64,000 bases of DNA from Dyella sp. M7H15-1 (GTDB taxonomy: Bacteria; Pseudomonadota; Gammaproteobacteria; Xanthomonadales; Rhodanobacteraceae). The position numbers were made by a program, and so were the translations under genes. The stretch is from contig NZ_CP035300.1 in the NCBI RefSeq assembly GCF_004114615.1, forward strand, positions 62,001-126,000, given 5' to 3'. A model generated the notes under the pieces. The model searched no databases. It was not told the origin of the DNA and was given only the letters and a program-made list of their open reading frames with translations. Positions 9,350 to 16,555 of the stretch are shown here, piece by piece. How positions within the stretch are numbered: position 1 is the stretch's first letter; every line of letters begins with the position of its first letter.

Positions 9350-9486
9350 AATGCGGCGCTTATGTCAATCCGGAAGGGTGCAAATTTGCGACTGCCCTAC
9401 CTCTTAGGCTTATCCAAGCGGATGCCGGAGCAGCAGAGGGAGGGCTGAAGTCGCGTAGCGGGTTTCGCGTAAACGGCTGACTTCAG

Positions 9487-9541
9487 TGGTGCCTGGAGCG
9501 GGAATCGAACCCGCATGACCTTTCGGTCGAGAGATTTTAAG
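9487..9541 (-). pseudogene. 3' half of the disrupted chromosomal tRNA-Leu(UAA) gene
   Basis: Read on the minus strand this is an intact 3' half tRNA: anticodon loop CTTAAAA with anticodon TAA, 3' anticodon strand TCTCT, variable arm CGACCGAAAGGTCA, T arm GCGGG-TTCGATT-CCCGC, acceptor TCCAGGC, A73 and an encoded CCA. The sequence upstream of the loop is not tRNA: the 5' anticodon strand AGAGA is absent. The missing 5' half is at 53277-53317, and its acceptor strand GCCTGGA pairs perfectly with this one. The ICE has therefore cut the gene in its anticodon loop. Confidence 0.95.
9533..9541 (+). repeat. attL core, 9-bp direct repeat GATTTTAAG
   Basis: The same 9 bp occur at 53277-53285. They correspond to tRNA positions 32-40 (CTTAAAATC on the tRNA strand). 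To the left is the tRNA 3' half, to the right ICE sequence. Identity stops exactly at 9 bp on both sides. Confidence 0.92.
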
Positions 9542-9717
9542 CCAGAGCATGGCATCCGCACCGGGCTAACGCCTGACTTGGATGTGGCTTGCTGTAGCAG
9601 GTTTTCCTTCGGGCCAGAGCCTTCGATCATATCCCGGTGCGCGATGCAAACCGCCCCGGTTCCCTTTCGCTTGGCTCTTGGCCGGCTCCTGGAAATCGGG
9701 CCTTTCAGGAGCAGCAC

Positions 9718-10920
9718 ATGGCGAAGATCAAACTCACCAAGACCGTCGTTGACGCGGCGCAACCGCAGACCTGCGACCTCGAACTCCGGGACACGCTCGT
9801 TCCGGGCTTCTTGTGCAAGGTTACACCAACCGGCCACAAGGTTTTCATGCTTCAGTACCGCACGAACTCCGGCGTGCGGCGCAAACCCAAGCTCGGACAG
9901 TTCGGCGAACTGACCGTCGAGCAGGCCCGGTCGCTGGCGCAGGACTGGCTCGCCGAAATCCGGCGCGGCGGCGACCCCGGACAGGACAAGACCGAGGCCC
10001 GCAAGGCGCCAACAGTCAAGGAGCTGTGCGGACGGTTCATGGAGGATCACTCCAAGCTGCACAACAAGCCGAGCACGCAGAAAAGCTACCAGTACCAGAT
10101 CGACAACTTCATCGTTCCGGCCTTTGGTAGCAAGAAGGCCCACGAGGTCACGCGCCACGACATCACCGCGCTGATGAAGCGCATGGAGAAGTGCCCCACC
10201 CAGGCCAACCGCGTGCTGTCGCTCGCCCGCAAGATGTTCAACCTGGCCGAGCTTTGGGGCTATCGGCCTGACGGATCAAATCCTTGCCGCCACGTACCGA
10301 AGTACCCGGAGAAAGGCTCGACCCGCCTCATTACCGACGAGCAAATGGTCAGTCTGTTCGCCTACCTGGACAAAGCCGAGGCCGAGAGCCTGGAACATCC
10401 CATCCACCTGTTGGCCGTCCGGCTGCAATTCGAGTTCGCCGCGCGCATGTCGGAAGTCCTGCTGTTGCAGTGGGACTGGCTCGACCTGCCGAACGGCCGC
10501 GTCGTCTGGCCGGACAGCAAGACAGGCGATATGTCCAAGCCGTTGAGCGCCGAGGCTCGCCGGCTGCTGGAGAACGCGCCGCACTACGGCGATTCGCCTT
10601 ACGTCTGTCCGGCCATCCTCGACCACAGCAAGCCGCTCAGTTCCGGTTCCTACTACCACGCATGGCGGCGCATCCTCGATCGGGCCGGCGTGCCGAAGGT
10701 CGGCACCCACGGCATCCGTCACCGCTCGACGACCGACATTGCCAACTCAGGCATCCCGGTCAAGGTCGGCATGGCGCTGACCGCCCACAAGACCGTGGCG
10801 ATGTTCATGCGCTACGTCCACACCGAGGACGACCCGGTGCGCAAGGCGGCCGAGCTGGTGGCGACCCGGCGCAAGTCGGTGATCGGCCGCCGCAGGGAAC
10901 CGGAAAAGGTGGTCGCGTGA
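9718..10920 (+). CDS. int: Tyrosine recombinase (P4-type integrase)
   Basis: Start ATG 9718 follows TTTCAGGAGCAGCAC with a good ribosome binding site; 400 aa. The N-terminal ~100 residues are the arm-binding DUF4102-type domain of P4-like integrases (KVTPTGHKVFMLQYR, GQFGELTVEQAR), next comes a core-binding helical domain, and the C-terminal catalytic domain has R243 (FAARMSEVL), a lysine in DSKTGD, H331-x-x-R334 (THGIRHR), H357 and the nucleophile Y366 (MRYVHT). It lies about 180 bp inside attL, as is typical. It would cut the anticodon-loop core of tRNA-Leu(UAA) genes, integrating and, with an excision factor, excising the ICE. Confidence 0.95.
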   Translation: MAKIKLTKTVVDAAQPQTCDLELRDTLVPGFLCKVTPTGHKVFMLQYRTNSGVRRKPKLGQFGELTVEQARSLAQDWLAEIRRGGDPGQDKTEARKAPTVKELCGRFMEDHSKLHNKPSTQKSYQYQIDNFIVPAFGSKKAHEVTRHDITALMKRMEKCPTQANRVLSLARKMFNLAELWGYRPDGSNPCRHVPKYPEKGSTRLITDEQMVSLFAYLDKAEAESLEHPIHLLAVRLQFEFAARMSEVLLLQWDWLDLPNGRVVWPDSKTGDMSKPLSAEARRLLENAPHYGDSPYVCPAILDHSKPLSSGSYYHAWRRILDRAGVPKVGTHGIRHRSTTDIANSGIPVKVGMALTAHKTVAMFMRYVHTEDDPVRKAAELVATRRKSVIGRRREPEKVVA

Positions 10921-10995
10921 CCGGCCGCCGGATACCCGCTGCATCCGCCCCGGTGGTCGTGTCGTCGGGACGCCACTTTCAGTCATGGCAAAGTG

Positions 10996-11010
10996 TACCC
11001 GTTTCGGGTA
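10996..11010. promoter_or_regulatory. Palindromic operator upstream of the toxin-antitoxin pair
   Basis: TACCCG-TTT-CGGGTA is a perfect 6-bp inverted repeat with a 3-bp spacer, 16 bp before the toxin start. The XRE-type antitoxin encoded downstream probably binds it for autoregulation. Confidence 0.6.
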
Positions 11011-11026
11011 TAGTTTGGAGGTCGAG

Positions 11027-11410
11027 ATGACGCCCATCCTCAAGCGGAGGGACTTTGCGAAGTGGCAGGCGCGCGAAAGGTTGCCCGACGCCGCCTTGTG
11101 CAAGGCAGTCAAGGAGATGGAAAGCGGTCTGATCGACGCGGACTTGGGCGGCCTGCTCTACAAAAAGCGGGTAGCCCGTCCCGGCGGCGGCAAGAGCGGC
11201 GGCTATCGGACGCTTCTGTCGGCCCGGATCGGTAACCGCTACGTGTTCCTGCATGGGTTCGCCAAGAACGACAAGGCGAACATCACGGAGGACGAGAGGA
11301 AGGCGCTGCAATTCGCCGGCAAGGTGTTCCTGGACCTGACCGGGGAAGCGTTGACGAAGGCGTTGCAGTCGGGTGTTTTGGTGGAGGTGCATTGTGAGCA
11401 AGATCATTGA
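11027..11410 (+). CDS. Type II toxin, RelE/HigB-like
   Basis: Start ATG 11027 after TTTGGAGGTCGAG; 127 aa. The motifs GGGKSGGYRTLL and RYVFLHGFAKNDKANI followed by a helix (EDERKALQFAGKVF) match the RelE/ParE-like HigB2 toxin group, whose members cut mRNA on the ribosome. The reversed order, toxin first and HTH antitoxin second with overlapping genes, is the usual higBA layout. It probably stabilises the ICE by killing or arresting cells that lose it. The arginine and lysine residues normally used for RNA cleavage are plentiful, but I cannot assign individual catalytic residues. Confidence 0.8.
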   Translation: MTPILKRRDFAKWQARERLPDAALCKAVKEMESGLIDADLGGLLYKKRVARPGGGKSGGYRTLLSARIGNRYVFLHGFAKNDKANITEDERKALQFAGKVFLDLTGEALTKALQSGVLVEVHCEQDH

Positions 11411-11696
11411 ATCGCTGCGCGGCGACTTGGCTGCGCTCCACGAAGCGGGAGCGATCAGCAAGGTGACGATGCGCGAGTTCGACGCGATCTGCCCGCCGCC
11501 GGTGCGGGAGTTCAGCGCCATCGACATCAAGCGTCTGCGCGAAGGCTTGAAGTTCAGCCAGCCGGTGTTCGCGCACCACCTGCACACGTCGGCCTCGACC
11601 GTGCGCAAGTGGGAGCAAGGCGAAACCCGCCCCACCGGCCCGGCGCTCAAGCTGCTCAACGTCATCGCCGACAAGGGCCTGCAGGCCATCATCTGA
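11394..11696 (+). CDS. XRE-type antitoxin, HigA-like
   Basis: Starts at GTG 11394 with GGAGG just upstream; the first 17 bp overlap the toxin gene, which couples their translation. 100 aa. An N-terminal toxin-binding helix is followed by an XRE helix-turn-helix: IDIKRLREGLKFSQPVFAHHL, STVRKWEQGETRPTGPALKLL. It should neutralise the RelE/HigB-like toxin and repress the operon through the TACCCG palindrome upstream. Confidence 0.82.
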   Translation: MSKIIESLRGDLAALHEAGAISKVTMREFDAICPPPVREFSAIDIKRLREGLKFSQPVFAHHLHTSASTVRKWEQGETRPTGPALKLLNVIADKGLQAII

Positions 11697-11723
11697 TGCC
11701 CTGCAACGACGGAGACAGAGGCG

Positions 11724-12542
11724 GTGGCGACGCGGATTGACCCTTTCAGTTCACAACACCTTGAAGCCGCCTGTCGCGTCCTAGCCGATACCGAACGCGG
11801 TCTGAGCGGCACGCAGATCGAGCGGTTGCTGCAAGAGATCCAGGTTGCCGACACGTCGCCCGGCATGACCAAGTGGAAGCGATTGTTCAATGCGCTGGCC
11901 GGCGCACAGAACCAGCACCAAGTCGGCAACCATCTCATCATGTTCATCAACCGCGCGATGAACCCGGTGAACTACGCCCGCGAAGCTGCGGCGTTTGCAT
12001 GGCGACGCGACGAACTCAATGTCGTTCTGGCGTTCTCCGGCTTCTATGTGCGGGAAGATGGCAAGGTCGCGCACGCTGATAAAGCAACGACGCTCGATGC
12101 AGCCCGCGCCCGCGCGGGACGGCTCAAGGCGGCGCTGGAAAGCCGCGCCGTCCATGTGGAAGTGCTGAACTACTGCCGCGCCGAGCTGCTTGACGAAAAC
12201 TATTTCCATGCCGTCTTCGAGGCGACAAAAGGCGTTGCCGAACGGATACGCCTGCTGTCGGGTTTAAGTGGCGATGGCGCCGACTTGGTGAACAAGGCAT
12301 TTGCGGGTCAGCAGCCAGTCTTGGCCTTGGGGCCGCTCACCACCGAATCCGAAAAGAGCGAGCAAAAAGGCTTTGCCAATCTGCTGATCGGCCTGTTCGG
12401 TGCCGTGCGCAATCCGCTGGCCCATGCGCCCAAGACGAATTGGCCCATGTCCGAGCAGGACGCGCTCGACATTCTGACGCTGGTATCGCTGATTCATCGC
12501 AAGCTAGATGGTACGCAGAAGACAGCGGATGGCACGGCGTAG
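11724..12542 (+). CDS. TIGR02391 (Ymh) family protein with HEPN-like motif
   Basis: A 272-aa protein starting at GTG 11724, 27 bp after the antitoxin stop, so possibly in the same transcript. The C-terminal segment GLFGAVRNPLAHAPK carries an R229-x4-H234 motif, as in HEPN ribonucleases, and places the protein in the TIGR02391 family. The N-terminal half is helical and has no recognised catalytic site. Genes of this family are frequent in defence and mobile islands; a role in abortive infection is a reasonable inference. It converges on a nucleotidyltransferase gene. Confidence 0.7.
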   Translation: MATRIDPFSSQHLEAACRVLADTERGLSGTQIERLLQEIQVADTSPGMTKWKRLFNALAGAQNQHQVGNHLIMFINRAMNPVNYAREAAAFAWRRDELNVVLAFSGFYVREDGKVAHADKATTLDAARARAGRLKAALESRAVHVEVLNYCRAELLDENYFHAVFEATKGVAERIRLLSGLSGDGADLVNKAFAGQQPVLALGPLTTESEKSEQKGFANLLIGLFGAVRNPLAHAPKTNWPMSEQDALDILTLVSLIHRKLDGTQKTADGTA

Positions 12543-12572
12543 CAATAAACGCCCCACACCGCCGGCGTTCAA

Positions 12573-13181
12573 CTAAGTCGGATTGCGTCTGTCGTAGACA
12601 AGGCGCTTCTCGGCTTCCGCGGCGACTAGATCGAACTCGTCGTGAAAGCTCAGGTAGCCCGAAATCTTGATCGCCTCGGTCACGGCGTCTTGCTCATCCA
12701 TGTCTTCGGGTTCGCAATCCTCGGGCAACGGCATTTCGATCAGCAAGTCGATGTCGCCCACCGTTTCGGCACCGGCAAGGTAACTACCGAACACATGGAC
12801 GCGTTCGATCAGCACGCGCGCGCCCGGCTTCGCATTGACCTGCCTTCCGGCGTCAAGGAACTCGTCGAGGATGTTCTTCGCTTCGTTCCACGGCAATCTA
12901 TCGCGGTCCTCGGCTTGAGCTAACGCCATACCTTGATAAGTCGGCGTCAACTTTTCTTTGTCGATATAGCCATCAGCAATCAAACCGGCGAGAAGTCTTG
13001 CGCCTTCTGCCTCTGCCAAACCTAGTTCTTTGGCGAGGAAATCAGCTTTGAGTGTCTTGCGCTCGATCTTCACCTCGCCGTCCTCGAACGACATTGGCGT
13101 TTTCACGTCCAGGAAGGCGCGGAGCGCGTCGCGCACTTGCACGGCATCCAGTCCACATATTTTCTTGCCACGTATTTCCAT
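12573..13181 (-). CDS. MNT-type nucleotidyltransferase-domain protein
   Basis: A 202-aa protein with ATG 13181 after GAGGGGAAACG. Residues ~45-85 look like a winged-helix segment (KADFLAKELGLAEAEGARLLAGLIADGYID). The nucleotidyltransferase core is VHVFGSYLAGAETVGDIDLLIE, with G132-S133 and the metal-binding D143-x-D145. Minimal nucleotidyltransferases of this type can AMPylate HEPN toxins to block them. A HEPN-like gene (TIGR02391) ends 30 bp away, facing it, but convergent order is unusual for MntA-HepT pairs, so a partnership is only a hypothesis. Confidence 0.7.
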   Translation of the reverse strand: MEIRGKKICGLDAVQVRDALRAFLDVKTPMSFEDGEVKIERKTLKADFLAKELGLAEAEGARLLAGLIADGYIDKEKLTPTYQGMALAQAEDRDRLPWNEAKNILDEFLDAGRQVNAKPGARVLIERVHVFGSYLAGAETVGDIDLLIEMPLPEDCEPEDMDEQDAVTEAIKISGYLSFHDEFDLVAAEAEKRLVYDRRNPT

Positions 13182-13282
13182 CGTTTCCCCTCGTTCACTC
13201 GGCCAATTCGCCAGGCGATGTCTGGCGAATCTGCCCCAACGCCACTGCCAGTCCGCGCTTCGCGCCTAAAACCGTGTCGCGG

Positions 13283-14350
13283 TCACGTTATACGAGTTTT
13301 GTTGTACCAGCCACGCGAGCGATTGACCACGCGCACGACCAGCAGCATCACCGGCACCTCGATCAGCACGCCGACCACGGTGGCCAGCGCCGCGCCGGAG
13401 TGGAAGCCGAACAGGCTGATAGCCGCAGCCACGGCCAACTCGAAGAAGTTGCTCGCGCCGATCAGCGCGGAGGGACAGGCGATGTTGTGCTGTTCGCCGG
13501 CGCGGCGGTTGAGCCAGTAGGCAAAGCCGGAATTGAAGAACACTTGAATCAGGATCGGCGCGGCCAGCATGGCGATGACCAGCGGCTGTTGCAGGATGGC
13601 CTGGCCCTGGAAGGCGAACAGCAGCACCAGCGTCAGCAGCAGCGCCGCGATCGACAGCGGGCCGATGCGTGCCAGCGCAGCGTCGAACGCGGCCTGGCCG
13701 CGGCGCAACAGCGCACGGCGCCAGAGTTGCGCGACGATGACCGGAATGACGATGTAGAGCACCACCGAGGTCAACAGCGTGGCCCACGGCACGGTGATCG
13801 ACGACAGACCCAACAGCAGGCCGACGATGGGCGCGAAGGCGAACACCATGATGGTGTCGTTCAAGGCCACCTGCGACAGCGTGAAGATCGGATCGCCGCC
13901 GGTCAGCCGGCTCCAGACGAACACCATTGCCGTGCAGGGTGCGGCGGCGAGCAGAATCAGGCCCGCCACGTAGCTGTCCAGTTGCTCGGCCGGGAGCCAC
14001 GCCGCGAAGACGTGGCGAATGAAGACCCACGCCAGCAGCGCCATCGAGAACGGCTTGACCGCCCAATTTACGAATAGCGTCACACCGATGCCGCGCCAAT
14101 GCTGGCGCACCTGGCCGAGCGCGCTGAAGTCCACCTTGAGCAGCATCGGGATCACCATGACCCAAATCAGCGCGCCGACCGGCAGGTTGACCTGGGCCAC
14201 TTCCATACGGCCGATGGCTTGGAACCCGCTCGGCGCGAACTGGCCCAACGCGATACCGGCGACGATGCACAACAACACCCAAACCGTCAGGTATCGCTCG
14301 AAGGTGCTCATCGCGCCCGCCGGCGCGACGGTTTCCGCCCGTACGGCCAT
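13283..14350 (-). CDS. acr3: Arsenite efflux permease, ACR3 family
   Basis: An integral membrane protein with about ten hydrophobic segments. PVGALIWVMVIPMLLKVDF, LLAAAPCTAMVFVWSRLTGGDP and ACPSALIGASNFFELAVAAAI are ACR3 signatures; the cysteine in AAPCTAMVF is the conserved one needed for As(III) export. It pumps arsenite out of the cell using the proton gradient. ATG 14350 has GGTGAG at good spacing; a GTG at 14362 overlaps the arsC stop (GTGA) and would add four residues. Last gene of the arsR-arsI-arsC-acr3 operon. Confidence 0.95.
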   Translation of the reverse strand: MAVRAETVAPAGAMSTFERYLTVWVLLCIVAGIALGQFAPSGFQAIGRMEVAQVNLPVGALIWVMVIPMLLKVDFSALGQVRQHWRGIGVTLFVNWAVKPFSMALLAWVFIRHVFAAWLPAEQLDSYVAGLILLAAAPCTAMVFVWSRLTGGDPIFTLSQVALNDTIMVFAFAPIVGLLLGLSSITVPWATLLTSVVLYIVIPVIVAQLWRRALLRRGQAAFDAALARIGPLSIAALLLTLVLLFAFQGQAILQQPLVIAMLAAPILIQVFFNSGFAYWLNRRAGEQHNIACPSALIGASNFFELAVAAAISLFGFHSGAALATVVGVLIEVPVMLLVVRVVNRSRGWYNKTRIT

Positions 14351-14358
14351 GTGCGATC

Positions 14359-14856
14359 TCACCGCTGGCCGATGGCGCGCAGCTCACGCTGCAAGGACAT
14401 GGCATCGAGGCGCGGGAGCGGCAACGACAGGAACAGCTCGATGCGCCGGCGCAGCGTCACCGCGGCGTCCATGAACGCCTTGCGCTGCTGTTCCTCGCTG
14501 CCTTCGACGGCCGCCGGATCGGGCACGCCCCAATGCGCCGACACCGGCTTGCCTGGCCAGAACGGACAGGCTTCGCCGGCGGCGTTGTCGCAGACGGTGA
14601 AGATGAAGTCGAACACCGGCGCGCCCGGCGCCACGAACTCATCCCAGCTCTTGCTGCGATAGCCCGTCGTCGGCAGATGCAGGCGTTCCAGTGTGGCGAG
14701 TGCCAGCGGATGCACTTCGCCCTTCGGGTGACTGCCCGCCGAATAGGCATGGAAGCGGCCCTTGCCTAAGTCGTTGAGGATGCCTTCGGCAAGGATCGAA
14801 CGGGCCGAGTTGCCCGTACAGATGAACAGCGCGTTATAGGTGGTGTTGGTGGTCAC
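14359..14856 (-). CDS. arsC: Arsenate reductase, low-molecular-weight phosphatase type
   Basis: A 165-aa protein. The N-terminal P-loop is FICTGNSARS, where the cysteine is the arsenate-attacking nucleophile, and the conserved downstream segment is FDFIFTVCDNAAGEACPFWPG with the shuttle cysteines, as in thioredoxin-coupled ArsC. It reduces arsenate to arsenite for export by the Acr3 pump. Start codon GTG 14856, 12 bp after the arsI stop. The C-terminus extends about 20 residues beyond the common length. Confidence 0.93.
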   Translation of the reverse strand: MTTNTTYNALFICTGNSARSILAEGILNDLGKGRFHAYSAGSHPKGEVHPLALATLERLHLPTTGYRSKSWDEFVAPGAPVFDFIFTVCDNAAGEACPFWPGKPVSAHWGVPDPAAVEGSEEQQRKAFMDAAVTLRRRIELFLSLPLPRLDAMSLQRELRAIGQR

Positions 14857-14868
14857 GGAAGGCTCGCG

Positions 14869-15297
14869 TCAGCAGCAGGAACGGGATGTGGGCGCACAGC
14901 AGGCCGTGGCTGGCGCAATCGCTTCGTGGAAGACGGGGATGTTGCCGAGCGTGTGGAAGTGCTCCCAGGCCACGCCCTGAGGATCAGTAATCCAGTGCTT
15001 CTCGCTGCGTGCGTAGCAGCAGGTCGTGGTGCCTTCGTCGAGCAGCGTCATGTCGGCGGCCTGCGCCCGCGCCTTCAAGGCCGCCAGCTCGTCGGCGTCA
15101 TCGGTCTGAATGCCCAGGTGGTCGATACCTGGCTGGCTGCCGCGCGTGGAGATGGCGAAGTTCACCGGCGGGTCTTCGAGCATCCACTTCGCGTAGTCGC
15201 TCTCGATGCGCGTCGGCTGCACGGCGAACAGTTGGGAATAGAAGCCGATGCTGCGGTTCAGATCATCGACGTGCAGGTGGACGTGAAAACGCTTCAT
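14869..15297 (-). CDS. arsI: ArsI/CadI-family metalloenzyme (VOC fold, C-As lyase)
   Basis: A 142-aa vicinal-oxygen-chelate protein. HVHLHVDDLNRSIGFYSQLF is the first metal-binding strand, GIDHLGIQTDD the second, and WEHFHTLG supplies the last ligand. The vicinal cysteine pair in TTTCCYARSEKHW is the trivalent arsenical-binding feature of ArsI. ArsI enzymes cleave the carbon-arsenic bond of methylarsenite. The tail contains extra cysteines (ACCAPTSRSCC), possibly additional metalloid ligands. Start ATG 15297 follows AAAGGAGCTTCCC. It sits between arsR and arsC. Confidence 0.88.
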   Translation of the reverse strand: MKRFHVHLHVDDLNRSIGFYSQLFAVQPTRIESDYAKWMLEDPPVNFAISTRGSQPGIDHLGIQTDDADELAALKARAQAADMTLLDEGTTTCCYARSEKHWITDPQGVAWEHFHTLGNIPVFHEAIAPATACCAPTSRSCC

Positions 15298-15309
15298 GGG
15301 AAGCTCCTT

Positions 15310-15639
15310 TCAGCAGGTGGTGCAGGCGCGGGAAGTGGCGTTGACCTCGCACACACCGCCTTGGCAGCAGTGCTCGGTCAGGTAGCCGATCAGGCCGTTC
15401 ATGTGGCCGTACTCGGCGCGATAGATCAGGTTGCGGCCCTGTTGTTCGACCGTGATGAGGCCGGCGTGGGCCAGTTCTTTCAGGTGGAAGGACAAGGTGT
15501 TGCGGGCCACGTCGAGCTGGTCGGCCAGGACGCTCGGCATTAGTCCTTCCGGGCCGGCGACGACTAGGGCGCGGAACACGCGCAGTCGCTGGGTGTGGGC
15601 CAAGGCGCTCAAAGCGGAAACGGCTTGATCTTCGTTCAT
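15310..15639 (-). CDS. arsR: ArsR-family arsenic-responsive repressor
   Basis: A 109-aa winged-helix repressor: ALAHTQRLRVFRALVVAGPEGLMPSVLADQLD, then the recognition helix VARNTLSFHLKELAHAGLI. Cysteines near the end (TEHCCQGGVCEV, ACTTC) are likely As(III) ligands, placed as in the C-terminal-site ArsR group. The start is ATG 15639: a -10 like TATTAT at 15651-15646 puts the transcription start at or next to this codon, so the upstream candidate at 15657 would lie in the promoter and the mRNA is probably leaderless. It represses the ars operon through the overlapping palindrome. Confidence 0.9.
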   Translation of the reverse strand: MNEDQAVSALSALAHTQRLRVFRALVVAGPEGLMPSVLADQLDVARNTLSFHLKELAHAGLITVEQQGRNLIYRAEYGHMNGLIGYLTEHCCQGGVCEVNATSRACTTC

Positions 15640-15667
15640 GGTTCGATAATACAACAATTATTGAACC
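15640..15667 (-). promoter_or_regulatory. ars operon promoter and ArsR operator
   Basis: Imperfect palindrome GGTTCAATAAT...ATTATCGAACC spans the -10 (TATTAT) and ends directly at the arsR start codon. This is the usual place for autoregulation by ArsR. Confidence 0.7.
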
Positions 15668-16012
15668 AATGAGCAAGAGGCCAAGGAACAAGACTTCGGG
15701 GCGTCCCGGCGTTCCGCCGTCGGGCTCGCGGGCTGCGCCCCGCGCCTCGTGCCGAGTCGCGGCCATCCGGCTTTGATCCCTGACGCCTTCGGCCCTCGCG
15801 GGCCTGCGCGCTCCGCTTGCCGCCTGTGCCTACTTTGGAGATGGATTGGCGGTCTTGCTGGTCCCTTCACCGTATCACGGCGGTCTCGCCGTCAAGGGCT
15901 GCGCGCGCCATGCGCGCTGGCGTCCTGGCGGCCGGCTTCGCCCCCTGACTGCTGCGCTGCGCCGTGTTGGCGACGGTTCCGGGCAATTCCGCCCGTCAAC
16001 CGGAGCACGATC
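15668..16012. other. GC-rich gap with a dispersed repeat
   Basis: No gene. It contains TGACGCCTTCGGCCC (15781-15795) and a 22-bp stretch starting CGGGCCTGCGCGCTCCGC (15799-15820), which recur at 18310-18324 and 18337-18358 with one mismatch. GGCCC and GGGCC could form a small hairpin. The radC promoter should lie near its right end. Confidence 0.5.
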
Positions 16013-16522
16013 ATGTCGCAACTGTGCTTTCCCTCGTTCGGGTCCGCGCTGTTGGTACGCGATGCGCACGGGCGCTACTTGCCAGCGTCCGCCGACGACA
16101 TCCTTGAAGCCGCGCGCCAGGTCATCGACCAGAAGATGCAACGCGGCGCGCTGTTTGATTCGCCGACGACGGTGAAGACGTACCTGCGCACGAAGCTCGC
16201 TGGCTTCGAGCACGAGGTCTTCGCGGTGTTGTTCCTCGATACGCACCATCGGCTGATCGACTACATGGAAATGTTCCGCGGCACCATCGACGGCGCTTCG
16301 GTGCATCCGCGCGAAGTGGTCAAGGAAGCTCTGCGATGCAACGCGGCGGCGCTAATCCTGTCGCATAACCATCCGAGCGGGAACCCGGAGCCGAGCGCGG
16401 CCGATCGGGCGTTAACCACACGGCTTAAAGAGGCGCTGGCCTTGGTGGACGTGCGCGTGCTTGATCACGTCATCGTCGCGGGCGACACCACGACGTCATT
16501 TGCCGAACGTGGCCTGCTCTGA
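16013..16522 (+). CDS. radC: RadC-like JAB-domain protein
   Basis: A 169-aa protein starting at ATG 16013 after CGGAGCACGATC. It contains the JAMM/JAB metal motif LSHNHPSGNPEPSAAD (H118, H120 and the final aspartate) and AVLFLDTHHRLI. Full-length chromosomal RadC has an N-terminal helix-hairpin-helix domain that is missing here, as is usual in ICE and plasmid copies. The biochemical role of RadC is unsettled; a peptidase- or nuclease-like activity is suspected from the fold, and such copies are common near restriction and defence genes. Confidence 0.9.
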   Translation: MSQLCFPSFGSALLVRDAHGRYLPASADDILEAARQVIDQKMQRGALFDSPTTVKTYLRTKLAGFEHEVFAVLFLDTHHRLIDYMEMFRGTIDGASVHPREVVKEALRCNAAALILSHNHPSGNPEPSAADRALTTRLKEALALVDVRVLDHVIVAGDTTTSFAERGLL

Positions 16523-16555
16523 CATCGGGAACTGCAATCCCGCTCGAACCCTCTT

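Noticed and set aside
9533-9541. The 9-bp repeat as a chance match
   Set aside because: It sits at the exact breakpoints of two complementary tRNA halves, so it is the recombination core, not coincidence.
9487-9575. A complete second tRNA at the left ICE end
   Set aside because: The sequence upstream of the anticodon loop lacks a 5' anticodon strand, D arm and acceptor strand. Only the 3' half is present.
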